Positions 17,284-25,937 of a stretch of 64,000 nt of DNA are shown here, piece after piece. The notes beneath the pieces are model-generated. The model saw only the letters and a list, made by a program, of their open reading frames with translations, did not search any database and was not told where the DNA came from. The position numbers and the translations under genes were made by a program. The DNA is from Amycolatopsis suaedae (lineage in GTDB: Bacteria > Actinomycetota > Actinomycetes > Mycobacteriales > Pseudonocardiaceae), in assembly GCF_004214935.1 (NCBI RefSeq), contig NZ_SFCC01000007.1, positions 186,001 to 250,000 of the forward strand, in the 5' to 3' direction. Numbering within the stretch: the first letter of the stretch is position 1; each line of letters starts with the position of its first letter.

Positions 17284-18453
17284 CTACACCGTGTCCAGGA
17301 CGCCTTCGAAGGCGACCTCGGCGGCGCCGAGGAGCTTCACGTCGGCGCCCAGCGCCGAGGTGGCGATCCGGGTGCCGCCCACGGCCCGCGACACCATACT
17401 GCGGCGGTGCACCTGCTCGGTGACGTGGTCGATGACCACCTCGGGCAGCGCCGTGAACAGCTCGCCGAGGATCACCAGCTGCGGCCCGAGCAGGTTGACG
17501 ACGTTGACCAGGCCGAGGGTCAGCCACTCGGCGAACTCGCCCAGCCGCTCCATCGCGGCGGCCGGGTCGCGGCCCAGCTCCCGCAGTTCCACGATCACGG
17601 CACCCCGCGGCGTCACCTCGGGCAGGCCCAGCGCGCGGCGCAGGCCCGCCTCGCCGACCTCGGTCTCCCAGCAGCCGCGGCTGCCGCAGTAGCAGTCGCG
17701 GCCCTGGGGATTCACCACCATGTGCCCGATCTCGCCGACGTAGCCGGTCGCGCCCCGCAGCGACGAGCCGTCGGCGATGACGCCGCCGCCGACGCCGACG
17801 TCGGCCGAGATGTACACCGCGTCCGACGCGCCCTTGGCCACGCCGCGCAGATGCTCGGCGACGGCGCCCAGCTCGGCGTCGTTGCCGACCAGCACCGGGA
17901 TCCGCAGCACCGAGCGCAGCCGCTCGCCCAGCGCGACGTCGGTCCACCGCAGGTTGGGCGCCTGGTGCACGAGCCCGTCCGAGCGCCGGACGACACCGGG
18001 CACCGACACGCCCACCCCGACCGCCTTCACGTCGAGGTCGGCGGCGAGCATGCCGGCCGACTCGATGACGTGGGTGATCACCTCGTCGGGCTCGCTGGAC
18101 CGGCCACGCAGGTTCCAGCTGTTGCGGCCGAGGATCTGGCCGCCGAGCCCGACGAGGGCGATCGCCACGTGTTCGACCTGGACGTCGACGGCCAGCACCA
18201 CCGCGGCCTGCGGCTGCGGCAGCACCAGCAGCGAAGGACGACCCGCGCCCCGGCCGGGCCGGGGCACGCGTTCCTCCACCACCCCGGCCTCGGCGAGGCT
18301 GTCCACCAGCGTCTTGATGGTGCTGCGGTTGAGGCCGAGCTCCGTTGCCAGCGCCGCGCGCGTGCACGGGCCGCCCACGTGGAGCAGCCGCAGCAAGGTC
18401 GTGCGGTTGTGCCGGCGCACCTCGTCGGGTCGGGCAACGGGTGTGCTGGTCAC
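17284..18453 (-). CDS. ROK family transcriptional repressor (XylR-like)
   Basis: This 389-residue regulator combines an N-terminal winged helix (TRAALATELGLNRSTIKTLVDSL) with a ROK sugar-kinase-like domain (GVGVSVPGVV, VGGGVIADGS). The zinc motif GRDCYCGSRGCWE lies near residue 255. ROK repressors of this type release DNA when a sugar binds. GTG 18453 (VTSTPVARPDEVRRHN) was chosen by homology; the frame opens further upstream into the permease. It is last in the ABC operon and probably represses it. The palindrome at 22132 is a candidate operator. Confidence 0.9.
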   Translation of the reverse strand: MTSTPVARPDEVRRHNRTTLLRLLHVGGPCTRAALATELGLNRSTIKTLVDSLAEAGVVEERVPRPGRGAGRPSLLVLPQPQAAVVLAVDVQVEHVAIALVGLGGQILGRNSWNLRGRSSEPDEVITHVIESAGMLAADLDVKAVGVGVSVPGVVRRSDGLVHQAPNLRWTDVALGERLRSVLRIPVLVGNDAELGAVAEHLRGVAKGASDAVYISADVGVGGGVIADGSSLRGATGYVGEIGHMVVNPQGRDCYCGSRGCWETEVGEAGLRRALGLPEVTPRGAVIVELRELGRDPAAAMERLGEFAEWLTLGLVNVVNLLGPQLVILGELFTALPEVVIDHVTEQVHRRSMVSRAVGGTRIATSALGADVKLLGAAEVAFEGVLDTV

Positions 18454-18478
18454 GGGCAGTATCGTCCCATGACGCCGG

Positions 18479-19903
18479 TCAGCGCGGTGCGACCGCCGCG
18501 CGGCGGCGGGACAGGGCATCCACCGTCGCGGCCAGCAGCAGCACCAGACCGGTGACGATGGACACCACGGCGGCGGGCTGCTTGAGCAGGCCGAGACCGT
18601 TGGACACCACGGCAAGCACCGCACCACCGATCACCGCGTCGACCACCCGGCCCTTGCCACCGAACAGCGACGTCCCGCCGATGACCGCGGCGCCGACCGC
18701 GAACAGCAGCGTGTTCAGGCCACCGGCCTGCGGGTCGACCGAACCGACCTTCGACGAGTAGACGATCGCGCCGATGGCCGCCACCGACGAGCAGATGACG
18801 AACGCGCTGGCGCGGATCTTGGTGACGTTGACCCCGGCCCGCCGCGCGGCCTCCCGGTTGCCGCCGACGGCGTAGATGTGCCTGCCGTAGCGGGTGCGGT
18901 TGAGCACGTAGGTCCCGATGGCCAGCAGCGCGAGCACGATCGGCACGACGTAGGGCACGCCGGAGATGACGATGGTCGGCGTGGGTGCGCGGTTCAGCGT
19001 GAGCAGGTAGGTCACCACGGCGCCGAGCACGGCCAGCGTGCCGACCTTGAACAGCACCAGCGGGGTCGGCTGGGTGACCAGTCCGCGGCGGAGCCGGGAG
19101 AAGTGCCTGCCCAGCGTCACCGCGGCGAACCCGCCGGCGGCGACGACGAACAGCAGCCAGCTGCCGGTCGTGGACAGGTTGCCGTTGGCGACCTTGTCCA
19201 GCACCGGCGACGAGCTGATGCCGAGCACCCCGCCGTCGCCGATGTACTGCAGGATGACGCCCTGCCAGGCCAGGAACAGCGCCAGGGTCACCACGAACGA
19301 CGGCATGCCGATCTTGGAGACCAGGAAGCCGGTGATGCAGCCGATGGCGGTGCCGACGCAGACGGCCAGCAGCATCTCGATCCACGGGTTGGCCGGGACA
19401 CCCGACAGCGCGATCACGATCGCGCCGACCGACATCACCGCGCCCGCCCAGATCCGCAGCAGCAACGCGAGCAGCGCGCCGAGGGCCAGCACGCCGAGCG
19501 TGATGTAGAAGACGCCGGTGCCCATGCCGCCGAGCAGGTTGCCGTTGCCGACGAAGTGCAGCGCCATCACCGCCGCGCAGACGCCGGACGCGGTGCCCGC
19601 GGACAGGTCGATCTCGCCGAGCAGCAGGACGAACACGATGCCCATCGCGATGATGGTCTGGCCCGCGCCCTGGGCGAGCAGGTTGGCGATGTTGTTCAGG
19701 GACAGGAAGACGTCGGACAGGCCGGCGAACACGGCGACGAGGACGACGAGCCCGAGCAACGCGGGCAGCGACCCTAGCTGGCCGGAGCGCAGCCGGACGA
19801 AGTAGTCCTTCACCGCCTCCGAGGTGGACATCGACGTGGTGTCGATGCCGAAGTCGGCGATGGCGGCGCCACCGGGCGCGGGTTTGGTGGGTGTTTCGGT
19901 CAT
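18479..19903 (-). CDS. sugar ABC transporter permease (XylH/MmsB type)
   Basis: This 474-residue polytopic permease has 10 or more hydrophobic helices after a cytoplasmic leader of about 45 residues. The hallmark IVFVLLLGEIDLSAGTASG segment and RTRYGRHIYAVGGNREAARR loop identify the carbohydrate branch of the branched-chain amino acid/sugar permease family. It is longer than typical (about 400). It presumably pairs with itself and with the ATPase gene upstream. A 181-base gap carrying a family B palindrome separates it from the ATPase gene, which may lower its expression. Confidence 0.92.
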   Translation of the reverse strand: MTETPTKPAPGGAAIADFGIDTTSMSTSEAVKDYFVRLRSGQLGSLPALLGLVVLVAVFAGLSDVFLSLNNIANLLAQGAGQTIIAMGIVFVLLLGEIDLSAGTASGVCAAVMALHFVGNGNLLGGMGTGVFYITLGVLALGALLALLLRIWAGAVMSVGAIVIALSGVPANPWIEMLLAVCVGTAIGCITGFLVSKIGMPSFVVTLALFLAWQGVILQYIGDGGVLGISSSPVLDKVANGNLSTTGSWLLFVVAAGGFAAVTLGRHFSRLRRGLVTQPTPLVLFKVGTLAVLGAVVTYLLTLNRAPTPTIVISGVPYVVPIVLALLAIGTYVLNRTRYGRHIYAVGGNREAARRAGVNVTKIRASAFVICSSVAAIGAIVYSSKVGSVDPQAGGLNTLLFAVGAAVIGGTSLFGGKGRVVDAVIGGAVLAVVSNGLGLLKQPAAVVSIVTGLVLLLAATVDALSRRRAAVAPR

Positions 19904-19926
19904 GGGGTCTGCGTTCCTTGGTGGTT

Positions 19927-20080
19927 GCGATCGGAGGTTCGTGGGGGGTATTCGGTGGAACCAGGTTTCTGCTGGGAGTGCGGCCGGGAGACCCTCGTAC
20001 CGGTGTCGTACTCGGGTCTTCCGGCCGTGCGCCCAGCGGGAAGCTGGGCCGCCGAGACCCCCGACAGACTTCCGATCGTG
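19927..20080. repeat. family B near-palindrome, copy B2, inside the ABC operon
   Basis: The outer arms CGATCGGAGGT (19928) and ACTTCCGATCG (20068) face each other, and pairing continues through GGGGGT/ACCCCC, CTGGG/CCCAG, GGCCGG/CCGGCC and GAGACCC/GGGTCTT to the centre near 20003 (CGTACCGGTGTCGTAC). It starts a few bases after the ATPase stop and ends before the permease ribosome site. Confidence 0.8.
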
Positions 20081-20084
20081 ATCA

Positions 20085-20858
20085 CTAAATGACGGCGGCT
20101 TCGGGACGGGCCAGGCCGAGGTCGCCGGACCGTCCCGCGGTGATCAGCTCGACGACCTGTCCGTGGGTGACGTGCTTGGTGTGCACCTCGGCGACCATGC
20201 GGCCCAGGTACAGCACGGCGATGCGGTCGGCGACCTCGAAGACGTCGGCCATGTTGTGGCTGATCAGCACCACGCCGAGGCCCTGCTCGGCAAGCCTGCG
20301 GACCAGGTCGAGCACCTGCCGGGTCTGCGCGACGCCGAGCGCCGCGGTCGGCTCGTCGAGCAGCACGACCTTGCTGTCCCACAACACCGACTTGGCGATG
20401 GCCACTGTCTGCCGCTGGCCGCCGGACAGCGCCGAGACCGGCGTGCGGACCGACTTGACCGTGCGCACCGAGAGCGAGGCCAGGGTGTCGCGGGCGGCCT
20501 GCTCCATGCTGGCCTCGTCGAGCAGCCAGGAGCCGCCACGCTCGCGGCCGAGGAACATGTTCTGCACGATGTCCAGGTTGTCGGCCAGCGCGAGGTCCTG
20601 GTAGACGACCTCGATGCCGAGCCCGGCCGCGTCCTTGGGCCCGCGGATGTGCACCTCCTCGCCGCCGAACGTGACCCGGCCCGAATCGGTCGGGTGGATC
20701 CCGGCGATGCACTTGACCAGTGTCGACTTGCCGGCGCCGTTGTCGCCGACCAGTGCGGTGACCTCACCGGCCCGCACGGCGAAGTCCACGTCGTGCAGGA
20801 CGTGGACGGCGCCGAAGCTCTTGTTCACCTTGTGGAGTTCGAGGATCGGATCACTCAT
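20085..20858 (-). CDS. sugar ABC transporter ATP-binding protein (single-domain)
   Basis: This 257-residue ATPase has Walker A GDNGAGKST near residue 38, the signature ALSGGQRQTVAIAKSV and Walker B VVLLDEPTAALG, with the H-loop in LISHNMADVF. It resembles one half of XylG/MglA/RbsA ATPases and is a single domain, so it should work as a homodimer. It energises uptake by the permease encoded downstream. ATG 20858 follows a 76-base gap after the binding protein gene. Confidence 0.93.
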   Translation of the reverse strand: MSDPILELHKVNKSFGAVHVLHDVDFAVRAGEVTALVGDNGAGKSTLVKCIAGIHPTDSGRVTFGGEEVHIRGPKDAAGLGIEVVYQDLALADNLDIVQNMFLGRERGGSWLLDEASMEQAARDTLASLSVRTVKSVRTPVSALSGGQRQTVAIAKSVLWDSKVVLLDEPTAALGVAQTRQVLDLVRRLAEQGLGVVLISHNMADVFEVADRIAVLYLGRMVAEVHTKHVTHGQVVELITAGRSGDLGLARPEAAVI

Positions 20859-20934
20859 GGGTTCTCCGTGCTGTGGAGCGGGACGGGGCGCGGGTCTCGG
20901 GGGATGCCGCGCCCCGTCCCGGGGTTCGGGATGG

Positions 20935-22068
20935 TTACTGGATCTTCAGCTCGGAGCACACCGGCTGCAGGTCGCCCGCGCAGATCTCGGTCGCCTTGAT
21001 GTAGCCCTCGTCGACGACCTTCTTGACCTCAGCCTTGGTGATCAGCTGCGGCTCCAGCAGCACGGACTTGACGTCACGGTTGCCCTTCGGGTCCTTGCTG
21101 ACGCCGGTGGCCAGCGCGTCGGCCGCGGCCTTGTCACCCTTGGCCAGCGCGGCGGCCAGCTTCGCGGCGGCCTCGGCCTCCTGGATGATCGGCTTGAAGA
21201 CGGTCATGTACTGGTCGCCGCGCAGGATGGCCTTGAGGCCGTCGGCGGTGGCGTCCTGGCCGGTCACCGGGACCTTGCCGTTGAGGCCGTTCTTCTTCAG
21301 CACGGTGATGATCGCGCCGGCGAGGCCGTCGTTGGCGGCGACGACACCGTCGACCTTGCCGCCGTTGCCGGTGAGGATCTGCTCGAAGGTCTGGCCGCCC
21401 TTCTGGTTGTCCCACTCGTCGATGGCCTGCTTCTGGACCAGCTTCAGCTCACCGCTGGCGTACTTGGGCGCGAGGACCTTCTGCTGGCCCTCGTAGAACA
21501 GGGTGGCGTTGTTGTCGGTCGGGGCGCCCTCGATCTCGATGACCTGCGCGCCCGGCTTGTCCTTCAGCGCCTGGGCGAGGCCGGTGCCCTGCAGTTCGCC
21601 GACCTTCACGTTGTCGAAGGAGACGTAGTAGTCCGAGCTGCCGCCGAGGTTGAGGCGGTCGTAGTCGATGGTGGGGATACCGGCGTTGCGGGCCTTGGTG
21701 GCGACCTGGTTGCCGACCTCGCTGTTGATGGCGGCGATGATCAGGACCTTGACGCCCTGCGCGATCATGCCGTCGGCCAGGGTGCTGAACTTCTGCACGT
21801 CACCCTGGGCGTTCTGCACGTCCGGCTCGAAGCCCTGGTCGCGCAGCGCCTTCTCCAGCATGGGCTTGTCGAAGCCCTCCCAGCGGGCGGAGGTCTTGGT
21901 CTCCGGCAGCACCACGCCGACCTTGCCCAGCGAGCCGGGGGCCGGGGCCGCCGAGTTGGCCTCCGGCTGGCTCGCGGGCTGCTGCTGGGCGGTGTTGGCC
22001 CCGCAGGCCGTCAGCGTGAGCGTGACGCTCGCCGCCGCGGCGAAGAGGGCAAGTGTCCTTCTACGCAT
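20935..22068 (-). CDS. sugar-binding lipoprotein of ABC transporter (XylF-like)
   Basis: This 377-residue periplasmic-binding-type protein has a lipoprotein signal with Cys 22 in LTLTACGAN. The mature domain (KVGVVLPETKTSARWEGFDK, then KVLIIAAINSEVGNQVATKA) is of the xylose/ChvE-type family. It delivers a sugar, probably a pentose or similar, to the permease. ATG 22068 (MRRRTLALFAAAA) has GGAAGGA upstream; the longer open frame is not supported by a ribosome site. It is first in the operon and thus most highly expressed, as usual for binding proteins. Confidence 0.93.
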   Translation of the reverse strand: MRRRTLALFAAAASVTLTLTACGANTAQQQPASQPEANSAAPAPGSLGKVGVVLPETKTSARWEGFDKPMLEKALRDQGFEPDVQNAQGDVQKFSTLADGMIAQGVKVLIIAAINSEVGNQVATKARNAGIPTIDYDRLNLGGSSDYYVSFDNVKVGELQGTGLAQALKDKPGAQVIEIEGAPTDNNATLFYEGQQKVLAPKYASGELKLVQKQAIDEWDNQKGGQTFEQILTGNGGKVDGVVAANDGLAGAIITVLKKNGLNGKVPVTGQDATADGLKAILRGDQYMTVFKPIIQEAEAAAKLAAALAKGDKAAADALATGVSKDPKGNRDVKSVLLEPQLITKAEVKKVVDEGYIKATEICAGDLQPVCSELKIQ

Positions 22069-22131
22069 CGTCGTCCTTCCGGATCCTGCGGTCGAGGCTG
22101 GCCGGGGACTGCGCTGCGCCTCGTCACGCAA

Positions 22132-22150
22132 ATGTTGTGGGCGACAACAT
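22132..22150. promoter_or_regulatory. candidate operator of the sugar ABC operon
   Basis: ATGTTGTGGGCGACAACAT has 7-base inverted arms (ATGTTGT / ACAACAT) 64 bases upstream of the binding protein start. ROK repressors usually bind inverted repeats of this size. A second palindrome, TGAATCGATTAA at 22181-22192, resembles LacI-type sites. The regulator is inferred from context. Confidence 0.5.
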
Positions 22151-22242
22151 ATGTCGCCTCGCCCACGATCGGAAGAGCGCTGAATCGATTAAGCGGACAT
22201 CGCAGACTACGGTTTGGCAACGGCCCGCCCCGGCGTCAGGGC

Positions 22243-22610
22243 TCGTGAAGGGAGCCCTCACGGCATCAGACGCCTGGGCACCGGCAAAGTCCGGTCGCGG
22301 GCAGACGAGGTGGCTGGTCTCGAGCGTGGAACTCGCGTGCCGCAACGTAGAACTCGCGTGCCGGAACGCAGAACTCGCGTGCGTGAGCGCAGAACTCACC
22401 ATGTGGACCCGGCTCTCACTCCGTGCCGGTCGCCCGCGCGTGAACGGGCCGTTCGCGCGAGTCCTCCGTTCCCGACCCGCGAGTCCCACCGTCGTGCACG
22501 CGAGTCCCACGCTCCAGCACGCGAACTCCACGCTCCCGCACCACCACGACTCCCGACTTTGCCGGGGCCTCACGGCATCGGACGCGGCGCCAACGGGCCA
22601 CTCACCACGA
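22243..22610. repeat. family A composite element, copy A2
   Basis: A variant end hairpin CGTGAAGGGAGCCCTCACG (22246) and the box CACCGGCAAAGTCCGG open the element. Four GAACTCGCG-type boxes follow at 22329, 22350, 22371 and 22392, each 21 bases apart. The inverted boxes GCGAGTC lie at 22457, 22479, 22500 and 22521. The far end carries CGACTTTGCCGGGGCCTCAC. The terminal arms differ from other copies, but the interior is clearly the same family. The element separates the ABC operon promoter from the helicase stop. Confidence 0.8.
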
Positions 22611-22627
22611 CGTTGAGGCGGACGCGG

Positions 22628-24361
22628 CTACCAGGAACGGAGAGTGACGACTCGCTCTTCGAGCTGCTCCAGGGTGGCCATCGCGGTGGGCGGGCCGCCG
22701 CAGGCCTTGCGCAGCTCGTTGTGGATGGCGCCGTGCGGCTTGCCGGTGCGGTGGTGGTACATGCCGACCAGCGCGTTCAGCTCCTTGCGCAACGCGGCCT
22801 GCCGCTCGGACACCGACCGCGGCTTGACCTCGACCGGCGCCTCCTGCGCGGGCTTGCGCTTCTTCGCGTCGGCGAGCTGCTCCTCCTGCCGCTTGCGCAG
22901 CAGCGCCCGCACCTGATCGGGCTCCAGCAGGCCGGGCAGGCCGAGGTACTCCTGCTCCTCCTCGCTACCGGAGAACACCGCCGTGCCGAACGAGTTGCCG
23001 TCGTAGATCACCTGGTCCAGCTCGGCCGAAGCACCCAGCGACGTGAACGCCTTCTCCTCCTCGCCGGGCTCGTCCTCGGTGCGGTTGGCCTGGACCAGCA
23101 GCTCGTCGTCCCAGCCGTCCTTCTCCCGGTGCGGCTTGCCCAGCACGTGGTCGCGCTCGGCCTCCAGCTCGCTGGCCAGTTCCAGCAGCACCGGGACGCT
23201 GGGCAGGAACACGCTGGCCGTCTCCCCCTTGCGCCGCGCCCGCACGAACCGGCCGATGGCCTGCGCGAAGAACAGCGGGGTGGACGCGCTGGTGGCGTAC
23301 ACGCCGACCGCCAGCCGGGGGACGTCGACGCCCTCGGACACCATGCGGACCGCGACCAGCCAGCGCTCGGTCGACTCGGCGAACTCGCCGATCCGGGCGG
23401 ACGCCTTCGGATCGTCGGACAGCACCACCGCCGGGGCCTCGCCGGAGATCCGCTGCAGCAGCTTGGCGTACGCCCGCGCCGAATCCTGGTCCGTCGCGAT
23501 GACCAGGCCACCGGCGTCCGGGATGCCGCCGAGTCGCAGCTGGGTGAGCCGGGTGTCGGCGGCCTGCAGGACAGCGGGGATCCACTCGCCGCCGGGATCC
23601 AGCGCCGTCCGCCAGGCCCTGGCGTTCTGCTCGGCGGTCAGCGGCTCACCCAGCCGGGCGGTGAACTCCTCCCCCGCGCTGGTGCGCCAGGACGCCTCGC
23701 CGGAGTAGGCCAGGAACACCACCGGCCGGACGACGCCGTCGGCCAGCGCGTCGGCGTAGCCGTAGGTGTGGTCGGCCTTGCTGCGCAGCGCCCCGGAGCC
23801 GTCCGGCTCGTAGCTGACGAACGGGATCGGCGAGTCGTCGCTGCGGAACGGCGTACCGGTCAGGGCCAGCCTGCGCACCGCGGGGGTGAACGCCTCGCGG
23901 ATGGCGTCGCCCCAGGACTTCGCGTCGCCGCCGTGGTGGATCTCGTCAAGGATCACCAGCGTCTTGCGGTTCTCCGTGCGCACCCGGTGCAGTGTCGGGT
24001 GGGCGGCGACCTGGGCATACGTCAGCGCGACGCCCTGGTAGTCACTGGAGGTGACGCCGGTGGTGTTGCGGAAGTTCGAGTCGATGGCGATACCGGCCGC
24101 GGCGGCCGAGGCCGCCCACTGGTGCTTGAGGTGCTCGGTCGGCGTGACGATCGTGACGGCCTGGATCGTGCGGTCCGACAGCAGCTCGGCCGCGATCCGC
24201 AGGCCGAACACGGTCTTGCCCGCACCGGGCGTCGCCACGGCCAGGAAGTCCTGCGGCTTGCTGGTCAGGTACCTGGTCAGCGCACGCCGCTGCCAGGCCC
24301 GCAGCGGCCTGGCCGTGGAGTCTTGCTGCGCCGGCGGCGCACCGAGCACGCTCTCAGGCAC
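22628..24361 (-). CDS. DEAD/DEAH-box SF2 helicase
   Basis: This 577-residue superfamily 2 helicase has a Q-like RAWQRRAL, Walker A ATPGAGKT at 43-50, motif II DEIHHG near residue 140, motif III ALTGTPFRSD and motif VI AQAIGRFVRARRKGE. The C-terminal quarter, rich in Lys/Glu and with a KRKPAQEAPVEVKPR linker, is not a known domain. It most resembles type III restriction or XPB-like helicases in layout, and no methylase or nuclease lies nearby. The cellular role is unclear. It is transcribed alone, divergent from the YihY gene. Confidence 0.85.
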   Translation of the reverse strand: MPESVLGAPPAQQDSTARPLRAWQRRALTRYLTSKPQDFLAVATPGAGKTVFGLRIAAELLSDRTIQAVTIVTPTEHLKHQWAASAAAAGIAIDSNFRNTTGVTSSDYQGVALTYAQVAAHPTLHRVRTENRKTLVILDEIHHGGDAKSWGDAIREAFTPAVRRLALTGTPFRSDDSPIPFVSYEPDGSGALRSKADHTYGYADALADGVVRPVVFLAYSGEASWRTSAGEEFTARLGEPLTAEQNARAWRTALDPGGEWIPAVLQAADTRLTQLRLGGIPDAGGLVIATDQDSARAYAKLLQRISGEAPAVVLSDDPKASARIGEFAESTERWLVAVRMVSEGVDVPRLAVGVYATSASTPLFFAQAIGRFVRARRKGETASVFLPSVPVLLELASELEAERDHVLGKPHREKDGWDDELLVQANRTEDEPGEEEKAFTSLGASAELDQVIYDGNSFGTAVFSGSEEEQEYLGLPGLLEPDQVRALLRKRQEEQLADAKKRKPAQEAPVEVKPRSVSERQAALRKELNALVGMYHHRTGKPHGAIHNELRKACGGPPTAMATLEQLEERVVTLRSW

Positions 24362-24548
24362 TGTGCCGTCCCCACTCCCCTCGAACTACATGCGAAGGCC
24401 CCCACGAAGGTGCCGGCAACATCGCCGGGCCGGTGAGGGCGCTCGGCCGAGTTTACCGCCCGGCACCGACAACGCTCGCCGACGGCACGCCGTCGCGGGG
24501 GATGTGACGAGCCAAACGCAGCGTGATGGACCATGCTGGAACCACACG

Positions 24549-25664
24549 ATGAGCACATCCGAAGGCACAACCGACTCCACTGGGGCGGACAACGAGCGCG
24601 CGGCCGAGCGGGCCGGGCGCAAGGGTCCCCTGCGCCTGCTCAAACGCACCCTGAACAAGGCGTGGGACGGCAACATCTTCTCCGAGTCGGCCGAGGCCGC
24701 GTTCTGGCAGACGCTGTCGCTGCCGCCGCTGCTGCTCGGGCTGCTCGGGTCGCTGGGCTTCATCGGCGACTGGTTCGGCCAGGGCGTCGTCGACGCCGTC
24801 CACGACAAGATCATCGCGTTCTGCCGGACGATCTTCAGCGAGGACGTGGTCACCCGGATCATCTCGCCGACCGTCGACGACATCCTGCACATCGGCAAGG
24901 GCGAGATCGTGTCGGTCGGCTTCCTGATCTCGCTGTGGGCCGGCTCGTCGGCCATGTCGTCGTTCGTCGACGCGATCACGGTCGCGCACGGTCAGTACGG
25001 CGTGCGCAACGAGGTGTGGCAGCGGATCTTCGCGTTGCTGCTGTACCTGGTGATGCTGGTCTTCCTGGTGATCGGGCTGCCGGTGATCGCGGTCGGGCCG
25101 GACTTCCTACCCCGGTTCTTCCCGGCGTCCTGGCAACCGACGGTGGCCGAGTGGGTCGGGTCGCTGTACTACCCGGTGCTGGGCGGGCTGCTCGTACTGG
25201 CACTGGCCACGCTGTACAAGCTGGCGCTGCCGCGCAAGCTGCCCTGGCACCGCGGGCTGCCGGGCGCGATCCTGGCGATGGCGATCTTCCTGCTGTCCAG
25301 TGTGGGCCTGCGGATCTACATCGGCTGGATCACCACCACCGGCTACACCTACGGCGCGCTGGCCACCCCGATCGCGTTCCTGCTGTTCACGTTCTTCATC
25401 GGGCTGGCCGTGGTCGGCGGGGCGTACTTCAACAGCGCGATCCAGGAGCTGTGGCCGGCCAAGCCGACCCGGCGGCAGCGCCGCCGGTGGCGCAGGCTGG
25501 AGATGGAACGGGTCAACGAGCGCATCCGCGACGACGAGGGCAAGAAGCTCTGGGAGCGGACCACGCTGCCGTTGCGCAAGCACCGCTCACCCGAGCCGCC
25601 GCCGGAGTCGGCGAACGGCTCGGTGGACGAACCTCAGTCCTTACCGGGGCGCAAGCCCTCGTAG
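24549..25664 (+). CDS. YihY/BrkB family membrane protein
   Basis: This 371-residue protein has six hydrophobic segments between residues 55 and 300 (for example LPPLLLGLLGSLGFIGDWF, IVSVGFLISLWAGSSAMSSF). The family's ALATPIAFLLFTFFIGLAVVGGAYFN is near the end, followed by a basic cytoplasmic tail KPTRRQRRRWRRLEMERVN. YihY proteins are inner-membrane proteins of uncertain role, once annotated as ribonuclease BN. The pairing with a convergent DUF3039 gene is conserved in mycobacteria. The last 31 bases overlap that gene. Confidence 0.9.
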   Translation: MSTSEGTTDSTGADNERAAERAGRKGPLRLLKRTLNKAWDGNIFSESAEAAFWQTLSLPPLLLGLLGSLGFIGDWFGQGVVDAVHDKIIAFCRTIFSEDVVTRIISPTVDDILHIGKGEIVSVGFLISLWAGSSAMSSFVDAITVAHGQYGVRNEVWQRIFALLLYLVMLVFLVIGLPVIAVGPDFLPRFFPASWQPTVAEWVGSLYYPVLGGLLVLALATLYKLALPRKLPWHRGLPGAILAMAIFLLSSVGLRIYIGWITTTGYTYGALATPIAFLLFTFFIGLAVVGGAYFNSAIQELWPAKPTRRQRRRWRRLEMERVNERIRDDEGKKLWERTTLPLRKHRSPEPPPESANGSVDEPQSLPGRKPS

Positions 25665-25879
25665 ATCTTCTTGCAGTCGGGGCACACCGGCGAGCCCGGC
25701 TTGGGCGAGCGGGTCACCGGGAAGACCTCGCCACACAGCGCCACCACGTGCGTGCCCATGACCGCGCTCTCGGCGATCCGGTCCTTGCGCACGTAGTGGA
25801 AGACCTTGGGTTCGTCGCTGTCGGTGCTGTCCGTGCCCTCGGGACGGGTGTCGACATCGGGAAGCGTCTGCGTACTCAC
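25634..25879 (-). CDS. DUF3039 zinc-ribbon protein
   Basis: This 81-residue protein starts at GTG 25879 (VSTQTLPDVDTRPEG). The body reads FHYVRKDRIAESAVMGTHVV, then ALCGEVFPVTRSPKPG, then VCPDCKKIYEGL, with Cys and His residues fit for one metal. DUF3039 is actinobacterial and of unknown function. Its 3' end overlaps the convergent YihY gene by 31 bases, so the two mRNAs are complementary there. Confidence 0.88.
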   Translation of the reverse strand: MSTQTLPDVDTRPEGTDSTDSDEPKVFHYVRKDRIAESAVMGTHVVALCGEVFPVTRSPKPGSPVCPDCKKIYEGLRPGKD

Positions 25880-25937
25880 CCCACCATGATGCCCCAAAAG
25901 CCCCACCGGCCCGACGCGGACCTGCAAGGATCAGCCC

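Noticed and set aside
22329..22400. 21-bp box arrays as a CRISPR
   Set aside because: Repeat units are only about 9-12 conserved bases with 9-12 base gaps, far shorter than CRISPR repeats and spacers, and no cas gene is present.
22214..24436. Plus-strand frame of 740 residues across the helicase gene
   Set aside because: It is the antisense of the helicase gene and has a low-complexity composition. The helicase motifs are on the minus strand.
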